Assembly: GCA_013397845.1 (NCBI GenBank)
Contig: VZTG01009080.1
Coordinates: 1,307,157 to 1,371,156 of the forward strand
DNA from: Melanocharis versteri
Lineage: Eukaryota > Chordata > Aves > Passeriformes > Melanocharitidae
Direction of reading: 5' to 3'
DNA: 64,000 nucleotides
The notes below the pieces were generated by a model. It had not been told where the DNA came from, did no database searches, and worked only from the letters and a program-made list of their open reading frames with translations. Numbering within the stretch: the stretch's first letter is position 1; the number at the start of each line of letters is the position of its first letter. This document shows positions 50,531-63,206 of this stretch, piece by piece. The position numbers and the translations under genes are program-made.

Positions 50531-53475
50531 TTTTATTTTGTGGGAAAAATGGAGAGAAAAACAACTAAAGTGCAGAAAATGACTGTGATGTATTGGAAGA
50601 GTGGCCTGGAATTACATATTTTCACTCGAAATAGACTGAAAGCCCCAGACACAAAACACCAAACCCAGCAGTCAGTCCTGAATACGTTATACACAGAGAG
50701 CCCTTCTTTAGAAGTTTTAATGATGCTCATTATGTACTAGTTACACGTGTTAAATCTTTACAATCTGCATATAATGACTGGGCAAAAGTAGATTGCTGAA
50801 GTGATGCACTTAGGCCATGATTCAGGGCAACACTTGAGACATGTTTGGCCACCACTAAACTCAAAAGTAAATAATTAGGCACATACTCAATGTACACCTG
50901 TGTGGGATAGCTATAAGCACTTTATGTGCTTTCCAAACCACCACGGTACAAACGTGTCACGATTATTCAAACGACAAACTTAAGCCATGCTTGTGTTTTA
51001 GAAAAGATACTTTTTTTAAGTACTTCTGCTACTTTTTTTAGGTCCAAAAGTTGCTTGCTTCATCCCCTCCTTGTTTTAAGAAAACTCAGTGTTACGCTAT
51101 CAGTGTTTGTAGAATAGTCTCTGTAGCGTAAAGCCAAGGTTAACATCTTAACCTTTTAAGTTTGTACTCCAGCTAGATAATGTACTTAAGGAGAGCAGAG
51201 CTCCAATGAGATTTCCTGCAACACTGGCTGCTTTTAAAGAGTATTCTTTTGATTAAGATTTTCTAAAGAGTGGATGCAGAACGCACCAATGTTCTCAATG
51301 TTAGCAGTGAAACTCTCCTAAGGTGGGTGATGAGAATTAGCTATCACCTGTCGTGTTCAGGCACCAGGCTTGATAGAACTTAAATGGGAATCTGAATGCT
51401 CAGCCCCTAAATAAATATCCCAAAAAACAAATCACCAACGAAAATGAAAAGCAAAGACAAAAATCTCAGCCAGTTTCAGTCAATTCTCACTGAATTCACC
51501 AGGATTCTTTTAAGTAAAGGCAGCAGACAGTGCCTTAGATGAATTGTCCATGAAAAAAAAATTGATATAATGTTTAAGAACATTGACTAAACCTGAATTT
51601 ACTTCTTCAAATATTTTTTAAAAATATAAGCATGTGCTGATGGGTTCCACAAGCTCAGATGCTTCCCATTTAATGATGATATATTTAGAACATGAGTTTT
51701 GTCAATATTTTTTCAGACTTTGCATCTAAATAATGATAAGCATCATAAGCAGTGTTAATAGTGTATGTTATTTTCTCCACTGTAAATACATGCTCTCCAA
51801 TTATTCTGAAATGTTGCTGAACAAGAGGAAGTGGCATAAGATTATACTTTTAAATGCAGCTAATGTTGCAAGAAATTTGTTTGAAGCTTTGTTGCCATTA
51901 AGTATGTTATCTAGCTGTGGCATGAACTTTAAATTGCTAAGATATTAACCTTGTAAGTACCCTAGAAATATCCTAAACCTATTAATAATATGAAACAGTA
52001 GAACTGAAATTATATAAAACATGTAAGGTAACACTGAATGACTTATTTAAATTTGTGTACCAGGCAACGTTTTTCCTAACCAATCCTTAGGACTTGACTT
52101 ACTTTACACTGCTCTTATTAAGTCTTTGAGCTACTGGGAACATTTTGGATTTAGTTTAAAACATGTCTTTTAAAGTCTATTAAGAGAAGACCCATGACAA
52201 AAGGAAAACAGTTTATTGGACTTCAGAGACTTTATGTATGTATGGAATACTGTTTATCCATGGAAAAATTGACTGTCACGATCAGTGATCAAGAAACATG
52301 TTGAGGGGCTGCAGGACCTGAGTGTGGGAGAGATGTGCAGGTGTAGGCAGAAGGAATACGTTCCAGAATACCCTGAAGTGGCGTATCCCACAACCAAGGC
52401 CATGATACACACTGATACTGTGTCACGGTGTATTTGGTCTTCCACCACCCATGAACAATTTGCATGTAGATAATGAAGCTTGACTACAAAGGAAAGAAAC
52501 GAAACATCTTTCCAGAATGAGCTGTATCTTGTCATATTTTCAGTATTTTTTTCCCTACTTCTTCAGTGGTTTTCACACATACACACAATAAAGAAAATTA
52601 ATCAAAAGAATAATTAAAAAACATCCCTCCACAACATACATAATTAGATCGAAACGGGAGATTATTCAGGAGTCCTTGCTATGATATTCCATCAGTGAAA
52701 GAAAAAAGATTGATTTTGGATAGAACTCTGTGTGTAAAGATAGTGGGGTTTTAACTGATTTCTGAAAGTTCTGTTCATCCTTTAATAGATGTTTCAATTA
52801 CAACTCACCCTCTAGTATTTTTTAAATTATTTTAAATTAGTTTCTCTTATTAAAAAATGTTTTACAACAAGGCAAATCTAAACAGTGTTCTAAAAGAAAT
52901 TACTGTAATTTAAGGACTGCAGTCCATAGGCCCTCCATGTGATTCAAATATAAAGAAAATGGGAGCAGTGCAGTGATACCCATAACACAGAAGTGACTGA
53001 AATCCAGAATTTGGGAAGAATGTGGCTTCAAGAGATGAATTTTTTTCTTGACTTTGTTCTGATAATTGAACTCTTTTCCTCAGAAAGACTTGATGATTTG
53101 TTTCTGCCTCAGAGTTGAAAAGTGGCTATTTCTGATATTGCCTGTAATCTAATCTCCTGGGTATCTCTTTGTCAAGAAATGCACATGAATGTCATGAAAT
53201 TATTTAAGTAGTGGAGTGAGAAGACCGGTGGTTTATGATAAGCGTTTCTGATACTGTACTTTAAATACATATTTAAATTTTATAGAAATCAACACCTTAG
53301 ATATAATTAAAATCATGGATGTATGTTTTTAAAACAGATTTGAATTAATAGCGTAAAGCATGCGAATAACTGAAAGTTCAGTTGTCCAATTTTATTTAGT
53401 CAAATTGAAGTGCGTTAACATGCATGTCATGTGCAATTCCTTAAATTCTTTGATAAATAAAATAACTTTATTTCT
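50531..53475. other. Non-coding DNA, no feature recognised
   Basis: No gene is supported. The patch 52270-52480 is more balanced in composition, has open frames on both strands (62 and 93 codons) and holds an octamer ATTTGCAT at 52458-52465. Neither frame is recognisable. It may be an old insert or a regulatory element. Confidence 0.45.
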
Positions 53476-53508
53476 AAACAAACAAACAAATGAATAAATA
53501 AATAAATT
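53476..53508 (+). repeat. Compound (AAAC)n(AAAT)n microsatellite
   Basis: Three to four AAAC units are followed by four AAAT-type units. This is low-complexity DNA that may mark an old retroelement tail, but no body is seen. Confidence 0.85.
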
Positions 53509-53569
53509 TAAATATCAACACATCTAAAACCTGTAATTGAAAGTTTGAAGATCAAAAGATGAAACTCCA

Positions 53570-53584
53570 CCACAAGAGGGCAGC
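53570..53584 (+). promoter_or_regulatory. CTCF-binding motif, near consensus
   Basis: CCACAAGAGGGCAGC matches the vertebrate CTCF core CCASYAGRKGGCRSY at 14 of 15 positions, the one difference being a tolerated A at position 5. This is the strongest single protein-binding motif I can see. The orientation is plus, which matters for loop direction. The motif sits in unique sequence about 60 bp right of a simple repeat. Binding in cells cannot be judged here. Confidence 0.6.
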
Positions 53585-54039
53585 AGGAATAAAAAAGGGC
53601 ACGTAGCAAGGGAAAAGTGCACATTGAATAAGCAGATTTGTAGCTACATGATTTTATCCGTGTTGAACCCTCTGTCCTGCCTGCTGCTGATATTGAAAAT
53701 AAATTGTTTCACAAACCTAAGTCTTACTGGCTGCTCTACAGTTGTATATGAACTGGATGACATACAACGCCATTCAGAGTTCATGGTGTTAGTGATGACA
53801 CAATTTATTCCAGCTCACCTGGGAGGGATGATCATAGTAGGGAGTACCTGCATCTCTCTGCACTTTGTAAATCAAAAAATATATGTGTTTCTGTTGCACA
53901 TTTGTAGAGGGCTTGTGACTTAGCAGGGATTATTTGCCTTTTAACCCGTCATCAGGTGCCTCAGAGTATGAAAATCCCTGCACAAAATAGAAAATAAAAG
54001 GGAATAATTTCCCGGGTTTTTTCCCTGTATTACTCATCT
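53585..54039. other. Non-coding DNA, no feature recognised
   Basis: A 99-codon plus-strand frame (53624-53923) has no recognisable domain and is not called. Confidence 0.5.
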
Positions 54040-54440
54040 GGGTGCTGAGAACTGAGCTGGTTTCCTGCGGTTCGTGCTGTGCCCCCATTCAGTTGCTTGC
54101 ATCAGGCACACGATGCCTGCCCACCGAGCCACTCGTACCTGAGCAGACCGAACCTCCCACGCGAGCCAGCAATTCCCCGTAATTTACGTGCAGGTCTTGG
54201 GTCCCGTTTGCTTCATGCAGGCAGCGTGGGGCTGAGTGATGAGCCATGATGTCATTTCTCCCCAGCTGGGCAGCACTTACTGCAGCCAGCCTTACACGGG
54301 TCAGTGGGTGAGGAGTGCGGACAGGCAGCCGCAGAGACATCCATCAAAGCAGCACGCTCATCCTCCATCTGCAGGGAATTCTGTGCTGCTCTCCCCTCCA
54401 GCCCTGCAGAACTACTTGTGGGCAGAGGAACAGCTGCTAG
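54040..54440. other. G+C-rich patch, possible regulatory core
   Basis: Richer in G and C than its surroundings and with scattered CpGs (CTGCGGTTCGTGC, CACGATGCC, CCCACGCGAGCC, CCGTAATTTACGTGC, GAGTGCGGACAGGCAGCCGC). It also holds a pyrimidine-AG acceptor-like run (TCATTTCTCCCCAG, ending near 54263). No donor at exon distance was evident and no product is recognisable. It may be a small CpG-rich element or chance. Confidence 0.35.
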
Positions 54441-57400
54441 GCCATGTCCAGAATGGGAATATTAAATGAAAATCCGAAAACAGGCCACAGATCTCGCTGC
54501 AGCTCAGTGGTCAATCCTGAAACAGCTTCAGGGAGCAGCAGGGACCTCCCAGACAAACTGGTGAGCTGCAGAGGTTGTCTTAGAGGGTGCTCTCATCACA
54601 GGTGAGCTCCGTGCTGAACTGGGCAGTGAAGGGGCCACTGTGAGGAGCATGGGTAGGAGATGAGCAATTGGGACACAGGGATCAGGGATGAGCACATTTG
54701 ATTATTGAGGAAGAAGCACAGGACCCACTAAAAGCACAGCTCTAAAGAAATGTGAGCTCCTGTGCCAGTAGGATATTCGGCCAGTGCATCAAACCTCCAT
54801 ACATCCTTTTTTCCTTCTGACATCAATGTACAAGTTCTTCCCTTTTTTTTTTTCTTTTTTTTTAAATTTTTGATTCCTCAACAGATATAGTACCATTCCT
54901 GCTCTCTTCAGTCCATCTGCCGTGGGACTACAGTTTTGACAGTAGCTCAGGGCAGAGGAGGGTTGGACTGAAGGCATGGATATGTTTTTTACCAAGGGGC
55001 AAAATTAGATAACTCTATATCCTGCACTTTATCTGCTCCAGGCCTCTGAAGGTGTTTTGCACAGACACACAATGAGTCAAGGACAGAAACAATTAAGGAC
55101 TGGACCAACATAGTAATTTCTTCTTGTTGTGGATAATTGCATCATATCATATCCACAATTTTTATCATGTCTCACTGAACTTAACAATGCCAGAAACAGC
55201 TTATTTAAAAATGTAGGACCAGACTCTGTTTTCCTTTTTAGTGATGTGAACATTTATACGTTTTGGAGTTGTTTTTTTTTTTCTTTTTTTTCTGTGTACT
55301 TAGGCAGTATTAAGAGTTGTTACCTCTTAGTTTTGGCACTTTGGGCTAACTCTGTATTGTAACATCTGTGTTCAAGTAGGTGGGTCAGTTTGAAAGACAA
55401 AGATTGGATTCCCAGGAAACGAATACTTGAAAAATATCTCTTTCGCTCTTCATAAGGGATCTTATTACTACTCTCATAGATAAAATGAAAGGCTCTAACT
55501 CCATCTAATGTTCAAACTGCTGAGCACCCAGCATCTGTGTAATCTGCTTGCGAAATATGACAGCTTTGCTATGGTACAAATATTATACTCTTACTGTCAT
55601 AGTTACACAACATAAAAACCATCTGAACAACACACACAATATGATACAGCATAATATAATGCAGCACACATACTTAATTGTAATTCTAATAGTCACTTGT
55701 TTGTCTTTGTTTTAATTCTTAATATTGTTTTAATGTTTTCGTGAATCAGCTCATTTCAGTAAGTATAAGGATAAAACAGAAGTTTTTGCAACATCATAGC
55801 GAAATCAGCAGTGATGAAAAATAAGATTAATCCTTCTGTCACAACTAGCATTTCCAGCTCATTCTTAAGATTTCATCTGCTTTTTAAACAAATTAATACT
55901 CACAAAAACTTTGCCAACACTGTATTTGTGACACACCATAATTAATTTGAATGTTTGTGCTCTTTACATCACGGCGTGTCTCAACTGAATACTGTAAAAA
56001 GAGAAGCTGTACGTGTGTTTATGGGGACAGCTCAGACCTGTAAGTGGACACACATGGGTACACACACACAGCCTTTTCCTCCAAAGCCTAACTTCTTGTA
56101 TTCAAACACAAATTTGAAAATCTATGAGCCACGATAATATTAATTCCCAGTTTCTTTGACCCCTCATAAAACAAAAGAAGAATGAGTGTTTGGCTAAAAG
56201 GATTCTAATGATGCCTTTGGACTCTTATGTTCACGTAATGACTAGTAGAAAGATTTATATGCCCTGTATAGGTATAATTAGACACCCACAAACCCATTGA
56301 CCCTGACGAGGTGAAGAGCTCTCCTGCTTTTTGTTTCAGCAGTTGAATCAATACTTGCACGTTTTACCACTGTGGAGTGAAATTGAGGAAATGAAAATCT
56401 GATAATTTTGCTCCCAGTGCAGTCTAGACAGAGGAGAGCAGTTTTAGTCTTTGACAGGAAGATCTATTTCCAGTTACTCAAAAGGCTAGTGTCAATTTTA
56501 AAACTTCTCTTATTATTGATTTTCAGTTTTGTTAAAAAGGATGTTTTATTAGAAATATTAGTCCCGGTTACAATGTAAGCTTATGTCTGTTTCACAGGTT
56601 GATGAAATCATGGTTTAATTTTGGTCTGAATCACAGGATACTTCTGCCTGGTGACTTCTGTAGCAAAATATGTAGTCTGAAGAAGTTAATTTCTTTGTGT
56701 CTTCTAAATCTACATAAGTCAGAACAGAACTCCGTATGCAATGGTGCAGGTTCATCTACGAAATGCAGTGCATATGAAGAAACAACATGGCTAAAATATC
56801 TAGAATAAATACAGCTTGGCAAAATATAAAGGAAGTATTGTATTTATTTCAAATGTGTTGCTTTTTGTGTGGTTTTTTGTGTGTTTTCATTTTAATAAAA
56901 GAAATAATTACTCATAAGTGTAAAAAAAAAAGCAAGAATATTAAATGGAAACCCTTTAGGTTGGATCTGGAGGCATAAGGCAATCATACTAAACTGCAAA
57001 GCAAAATGATAACAAATTCCTGTAATTTTGGAAGAAGTATCAATTCTGATAAAAAACCTCTGATGTTTGCTTTTTGTTTACTATGCTAAACAGTTTAAAT
57101 TCAGTATAATGCATTATGAATGGCTATTGCCATTGGTTTTGTTTTATCATATCAATAGACTCCACTGACTTTAATGTTCTTTCACCTGTAGTATCACACT
57201 GTCTTATGTACTGGTTTTTTAGTAGAAATTCATAATGTGTTGAAAACACACATAATCATAAGAGATCTGAATAAAATTTCAGCAGAGTCAAAAATCCTCA
57301 AGACCCCTTAAAGACAAAATAGAAGTCATTTTATATGTACAAACTAAGAAGCTTAGGATTAGAATAGCACAGATGGTTCAAGTATTAACCAGAAATTACT

Positions 57401-58470
57401 TTTTGCACACACACAAAAATGTGTCAATAAGTAAGCTACTATAGAAATAAATAAACCACTTTTCTAATTCATCAAGAGAACAGGAGTCCATTCTAGGGGT
57501 GCATCACATGCCTTGTTTTAGTGCTCTGCCTGGTGCAAGGAGAAATCAAGGTATAATACTTTGATATATAATCAGTTCTGAAGGCTTTGAATTGCATTGG
57601 CATCTCTTTCAGCTCACCGTTTGGCAATGCTTATTGCCTTCCCCAAAACAGTTCACACTGGAAGTAATCTCCGATGCTTGGGGCTTTTTTGTTTGTGCCC
57701 CTAATGTGGTTCTGAGAGAGACACAGCTCTTGGGGATGAAGAAATGGATATTAAATATGCATATTGGGACATGTGGGGTTTTTTTACAGCTGTGTCTTCT
57801 GCCAATGGAATTTTATTAAGCACAAATTAATGAAGCTTTAGGACTCTCAGTCCTTACTCCCATAGGGCTAGTAAAAGTAAAATTCGGATTTAATAAATTC
57901 TTCAAACAAGGAAGTAACCACCCCCACTCTCAATCCTACAACTTGTTACTTATGCAATCAAAGCTGAGCTTCCTGCATGGGTGGCACAGTTCTTCATTTG
58001 GTTGTACTTGAAATTAGAAGTACTGGTATGACATTTTTTGAAGCATGTATTGAGTCATGAGGTGCTGTAAATTTTGTTAATTGAAAAGTCTGAATTCATC
58101 TCCTTCAATCACAAATAATTATTTACCTGATATGGAATATTGTCTGACAGAACCCCAAGGTCACACACTACCTAAGATACTTATTATTCAGGTACTTATG
58201 GGGGTTGCCTTAGCGAATCTAAATTTTTGCCTTGACAATACAGTATGTGATTATATGAAAGGATTTGCAAATCATAAAATTATGTTAAGCACAGTAGTAC
58301 TTAACCTTTTAAGAGTGTCTATGAGGTACATATTTAAAAGGGCTAGTTTAGACCAGATAGGGAAAGATTACTTCAACTAGATGCTAAGTATGCTGGGTAA
58401 TTGCAAATTACTCATCAGTTGTTTGTCATGATTTTTTTACTCTTTCTTCGAGGTAACTCGATCAAATTAA
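54441..58470. other. Non-coding DNA, no feature recognised
   Basis: Includes a T-rich tract (54842-54870) and a short GGGTTGGACTGAAGG resembling CR1 but too short to call (about 54959). The 99-codon plus-strand frame at 58081-58380 has no known domain. No RNA gene is seen. Confidence 0.45.
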
Positions 58471-58660
58471 TGGGGAGGGGAGGCGTGGGGGTGTTAATTT
58501 TGTTTAGGTTTGGTTTGGTTTGGTTTGGTTTGGTTTGGTTTGGTTTTTACGGTTTTTTGTTTGTCTGTTTAGGTTTGGGGTTTTGGTGGGGTTTGTTTTT
58601 GTTGTTGGTTGGGTTTTGTTGGGGGATTAGTTTCCTTTTGTTTTTTGTTGTTGGTGGTGG
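58471..58660 (+). repeat. G/T-rich tract with (GGTTT)n, G-quadruplex-prone
   Basis: The plus strand is almost only G and T. It starts with G runs at 58472-58475, 58477-58480, 58482-58483 and 58487-58491. Then come eight GGTTT units at 58507-58546, followed by further G runs at 58577-58580, 58588-58591, 58611-58613 and 58621-58625. Both G-run clusters could fold as quadruplexes on the plus strand. A glycine/phenylalanine/valine-rich open frame across it is an artefact of the repeat. Confidence 0.85.
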
Positions 58661-60056
58661 TCTTTTTTTTTTAATAAAATAAACTAAAAGTGCTGTAGAT
58701 TGTCCCTAACAGTAAGGAAATGTACTTTTCTCCTCTCTGCTTTTAGTCACTCAAGATACAAGCTCTTCAGTAGGCAAATTAAAACCCAAAATTCCCTCTT
58801 TTTTTCTTTTTTTTTTTGCAAATTTTGCATGCTCTTTTCAAAAAAACAACTTATAAACAGCAAGCAAACACCAAAAAGTGAGTTTATGTTTTGCCAGAGT
58901 AAACACAGCTTTTGCTCAATATTTAGAGTTCAAGGCAGATGGCTTCTTTTTTCTTCTGTAAGAATTATTAGGTGTAGTTTTATGACAGAATATCATTACA
59001 ATACATAAAATCATCTTTTTCCCATATGTGTGTTAATAATGAGGGAAAAAATCTAGAAATATGAAGGGAAAGTTGCATGTAGCTTAAAGAAACAGTTGAA
59101 AGTCTATTGCTTAATAGATGATTTGCTAATGAGAAATTTGTTCTTTGAGTAACCTCTTTTTTTCCATGTTTAAGAAGCAAAATGTAATGCTGTGTAGCTA
59201 GTGACTTTTAGATCAAGATTAAGGAAAACAAGACAAAAAACAAGAGCAAAATATCCATGAAGTGAAACAGCAGAGTGTGATGTGAGCCCCGGCCCATTCT
59301 CAGGCTGGCTGGGCTCTGTCAGTGACACGGTTCCTCTGCCTTGCATATGAACTCCTCAAATTAAACCAGGAGCTGCACACAGCAAGCAGTCCCTCTTCTG
59401 GATCTCTCATCCTGCAAACCAGCTTCAGAACTACATGTGGTCACTTGCCTGTGCAGTTTAAGGAAGAGCAATGCAGCATAATGAAAGAGGAATAAGACCT
59501 GAAGTCCTCCTAGCTGCTGCTACTGTCCCCTACTGAGATCAATTAGCTAATACCAATTTCTGTGCTTCAAGTACAAAACTTATCCCCCCCTCATCCCTGT
59601 CCATGAAGGATGGCTTTAGGTCAGTGTCTTTAGACACATTTTAGTCAGCGTCTTTAGAATTACTGCATTCTTCACCCCCATCACCCCTTTCTTTTGTTAA
59701 TTACAGGAGTAGGAAAAAACAAATTGTGTGGTTTATACCCTCTCCAATAATTCACCTGAAAGAGTGAGTGAAATTTTTTTGTTTTCAGAACCATGATTCA
59801 CCTGAATTTTTTAGAATGTTCTTCTTTGAAAAGAAATTGTAGTACATCCTTCATGTTCAGATAAGCTGTCTCTCCTTTTGCTTCTCATTCTTGAACGGGG
59901 AGTACAACCAAAGAGATTGCCTAGTCTTGGCAGAAGTTCTTTTGAATAAAGTGAGATAATGTGGATGCTGAATTAGAGGGAGAGCAAAAAATTGTACAGA
60001 GAATATGCGGAATAGGAGAATCTGGCCTAAACTTACCCTTGTGCTTTACACAAACA
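58661..60056. other. Non-coding DNA, no feature recognised
   Basis: T-rich spots occur at 58667-58676 and 58797-58818. No gene or repeat family is supported. Confidence 0.5.
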
Positions 60057-60070
60057 TACACACACACACA
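60057..60070 (+). repeat. Short (CA)n microsatellite
   Basis: About seven CA units. Confidence 0.85.
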
Positions 60071-60199
60071 AGTTTAGAGAACCATCCCTATTTCTCAATC
60101 AATTCCTAAATGTAGTTCCTATGCAGCAACCTATGAGAGTCTAAATGCCATGAGTATGTGTCCTCAGTAACCTTGCTCTCAGACAGCTCATGAGTTTCT

Positions 60200-60450
60200 G
60201 TACAGAGTGGGTATAATTTAGTGGATTAAATTGGCCAAAACTATTCAAAGCATGACAAAGTGCAAAGGCTCAACTGTTTTGTAAATAACATGTTATAAAC
60301 AAATGTTAATTATGAAATTGAACATCATTCGTTACAGCTCTCGATGGACGATGGAAGGAGAAATTCATATCTTTAAAAGTCCATAATTACATAATTATAC
60401 AACAGCCTGTAATTGCAAATAATCATGTAAATATATAATTGAAAATTTTA
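60200..60450. promoter_or_regulatory. Candidate conserved non-coding element
   Basis: An AT-rich block with a dense set of homeodomain-type cores: ATGTTAATTATG, CATAATTACATAATTATAC (two TAATTA at 60384-60389 and 60392-60397), TGTAATTGCAAATAATC. A CpG-bearing ATTCGTTACAGCTCTCGATG segment lies in the middle. No repeat or open frame. Inferred from motif density. Confidence 0.33.
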
Positions 60451-61344
60451 AAAAATCTGTGTTGCATCAGAAATGGAATAATACGGACTTTACTGTTGAA
60501 GCGAACTAACCATCTCAGATGAAAACTTGTGCATTCATGTACATCAGTCTCTGTTCTCCATTAGAAAAAATATTTTCTGCTTGTAGTCCTTGAAAATTAT
60601 AAAGCAAAAACATAACTTTGAATTGGAGTTAAAATAAGTAAACTGCATTTTTGTTTAGTTTTTCAGTGGAAGCAAAACTTATTGCCTTGGAATAAAGAAT
60701 GGTTTTCAAACAGACAAAAAGATTATGTTGAAAACAAGCTTTATGCCCCATAACTGATTAAGAAATTAGTGAATACATTTTATTTGAAATTAGCTCTTTT
60801 TATACAGCAAATTTTTCCTCAAAACTAGGGGAAAGGCAGCAGGACAATAGGAGTAGGTTAGTTGAATACAGCACAGTTAATAAACCATTCCATCATATCC
60901 ATAAGTTAATAAGCCTGGTGGACTAAGGTCTAAAGACGTAAGTGATACAATACTGATTGAAATGGAGTTTGTCTGCAGCTGAGCATTCTCAATGGAACTT
61001 GGGGTTTAAGGCTACAATTTTCATCATCATGAGATTTTGGATACATTTTGGTGGCGCATCGTGTCAACTTCCTTATGAGAAAATGTCTTTATACAATCAG
61101 TGTTTGTATTGACAGACAAGCTTAAATACAGCAGATTTAAAAAAATAATACTGAGTGGAAATTCACACATGACAATGGAAATATCTTTTACTCTTTACAT
61201 GAAATGTAGGTAGTAATTTCTATGCCATGGAGGATTCTGAACATGTTGGTCTCTACCTACCTCTCACAGGCTAAACAACATATACACGTGTTTTTTCAAA
61301 CAGTTACTGGAAAGAATTTCTTTATTCTTTCAGTCAGGTAGAAG
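60451..61344. other. Non-coding DNA, no feature recognised
   Basis: AT-rich unique sequence with no supported feature. Confidence 0.55.
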
Positions 61345-61395
61345 CACTCACACACACATGTGTGAGTGAACACACAGGCACACACGCACACACTC
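61345..61395 (+). repeat. CA-rich repeat with a perfect inverted repeat
   Basis: CACTCACACA (61345-61354) and TGTGTGAGTG (61359-61368) are exact reverse complements separated by 4 bases, and an imperfect CA/GCACA array follows to about 61395. A hairpin or cruciform is possible, but the palindrome is an expected product of a CA-to-TG switch in a microsatellite. Confidence 0.85.
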
Positions 61396-63206
61396 TTGTT
61401 TGGGGCAAACACTTAGGAAGTTGTCTTGAGGTCTTTCAAACCTTTTTTTTTTTCTGTATTGTTCTTGTTGAGTGATCCAGTCATAGCACAACTACATTTT
61501 CTGTCACCTCTACAGCCAAATGCTTTAATGGTATTGCTCATTATGAAAATACAAGAGACAATCTCTACATTGAGACCTACATCCCCTTCCAGAATTTGTA
61601 ATGAATTAGTAGCAGTGGTCCAGATGTGAAGAAAGGAAATAGGAGTGCTTTAACAGCAAGCTTTATTCACTGATTTTGTTATCTACATTGTTAAAAATTT
61701 TGTTGCTTTGCTTAAAAAGGAAACCTTAAAAAAAAAAAAAAAAGAAGCCTTCAACAAGATTTAACATATTAAAATACAAAGAATACAATTTGTTGGTTCA
61801 GTCTGGACAAGCAATAAACAAACTGCAGTCCCTTCCACCTTTTTAATTATGAAAACAGCTCAGCTATGTTATCAATCCATCTTCCTGTCCTATTTCCTGC
61901 TTACATTTCTATCTTTGTACTTTTCTCCCTCCTAACATTGTGGTACTCTTAAAGGTTAAGAAGAAATACCTGTCACTCCTTCTTCTATGGAGTATATACA
62001 TGGGATAAAATTTTAATTAGAGGATGCTGAGTCCAACAGAGGAATTCAGCACTAAGTACTGAAAGTCACAGGATTAGAATGCTTATTTTTTACAGTAGGA
62101 AATTGGAGTCTATTCCACAGAACTACAGTGTTGGGGTTTTTTTCTTCAAAGCCCTGCCTTCTAGTGCAGTCTTTTTTCATTGTTTGACCAAATGTTTATG
62201 CTGTCAAAGGTACTGGCCAAAAGCAGGAATGTGATTGCTCAGGTCAATTTGTCAATTTAATGTAGAACACAGAACACAAAAAGCTACAGAGGTCTTGAAA
62301 TGGGTTATATGGTTCTAAGTAAAATTGAAGCACATAACTATGCCTGAAATGGTGGGTCATCTAAATTTGTGCATTGCACCAGCTGAAGCCTTTTCAGGAC
62401 ATAAGATTTAATTTCCAGATATTAAAATTTGCAGCAAAGATTTCTGATTGAGTAAAAGGTGTTTTTTATTAAATCTTTTGAATGAGGAATTTCCTTCTCA
62501 GAGCTTGCTTATTCTTACTTTCACAACTGGCAAGTTGTTCATCCTCCAGTTCACTTGGCATCTTTTTGGTTAGATTGCAGGGTCAATGGAATATGTCTGT
62601 ACTATGTGAACTGGAAGATGTGTCTAGATTTGACTCTGGACTTCGTTTTACTTGATACTTATTGCCTTCACAGGTTCCCTGTAGGGAATAAAGACATTAG
62701 GAAAAACAGAGCTAAGTATGGAGATGCTTACCACAACAATTTTAATATAGCAGGTTTGAATTTATTTCCAGCAAGTGGCTCTTGTGGAAGCAAAAAAATG
62801 TTTTCTTGAAGCTAAAATTAGCATGATAAAATGGTCCAAATGAATTAAAAAAGAACATGCCTCTGCTGGTCATTTAAGTACAGAAAGTAGGTGTCATCTT
62901 TATGCCTAGCCTAACAAAGACTCAACAGTGACAAAGAGTAATTTATACCACAATTAATGATGAATAATTCCCTTAGAACAACAGAAACTGGGTCCATTTC
63001 AGGTTCTAGAAAAAATAACTCTGGTATAAGACGGGAGACTTTTAATATTATCTTACAAGAGTACATAAAATAAGAATTAATTATGAATGGACAGAAGGCA
63101 AAATATTCTTAATTGTAGCCAGTAATAAAATATTCACATAAATACCTAGGGAAGTGGTCAGGTTTGTGAGGGATAATGTCAGTAGGGATGCATAATACCA
63201 GAATCA
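61396..63206. other. Non-coding DNA, no feature recognised
   Basis: Contains an A-run at 61728-61743 with no recognisable element before it. Frames at 61426-61629 and 62555-62809 are unrecognised and uncalled. Confidence 0.5.

Noticed and set aside
51905..51917. miR-9-like string (GTTATCTAGCTGT)
   Set aside because: Only 13 bases match the mature miR-9 and the flanks do not. No complementary star arm forms a hairpin within 100 bp, so it is a chance match.
54955..54975. CR1 3' tail (GGGTTGGACTGAAGG)
   Set aside because: The short match is not followed by the TTCCAACCC motif or the terminal repeat seen in the real tails.
58401..58682. Glycine/phenylalanine-rich 93-codon frame that resembles a membrane protein
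   Set aside because: It is a translation of the GGTTT/G-T tract. Its apparent hydrophobicity comes from the repeat.
61345..61368. Palindrome as a transposon end or recombination site
   Set aside because: It lies inside CA/TG repeats and is explained by a CA-to-TG switch. No matching inverted end is found elsewhere.
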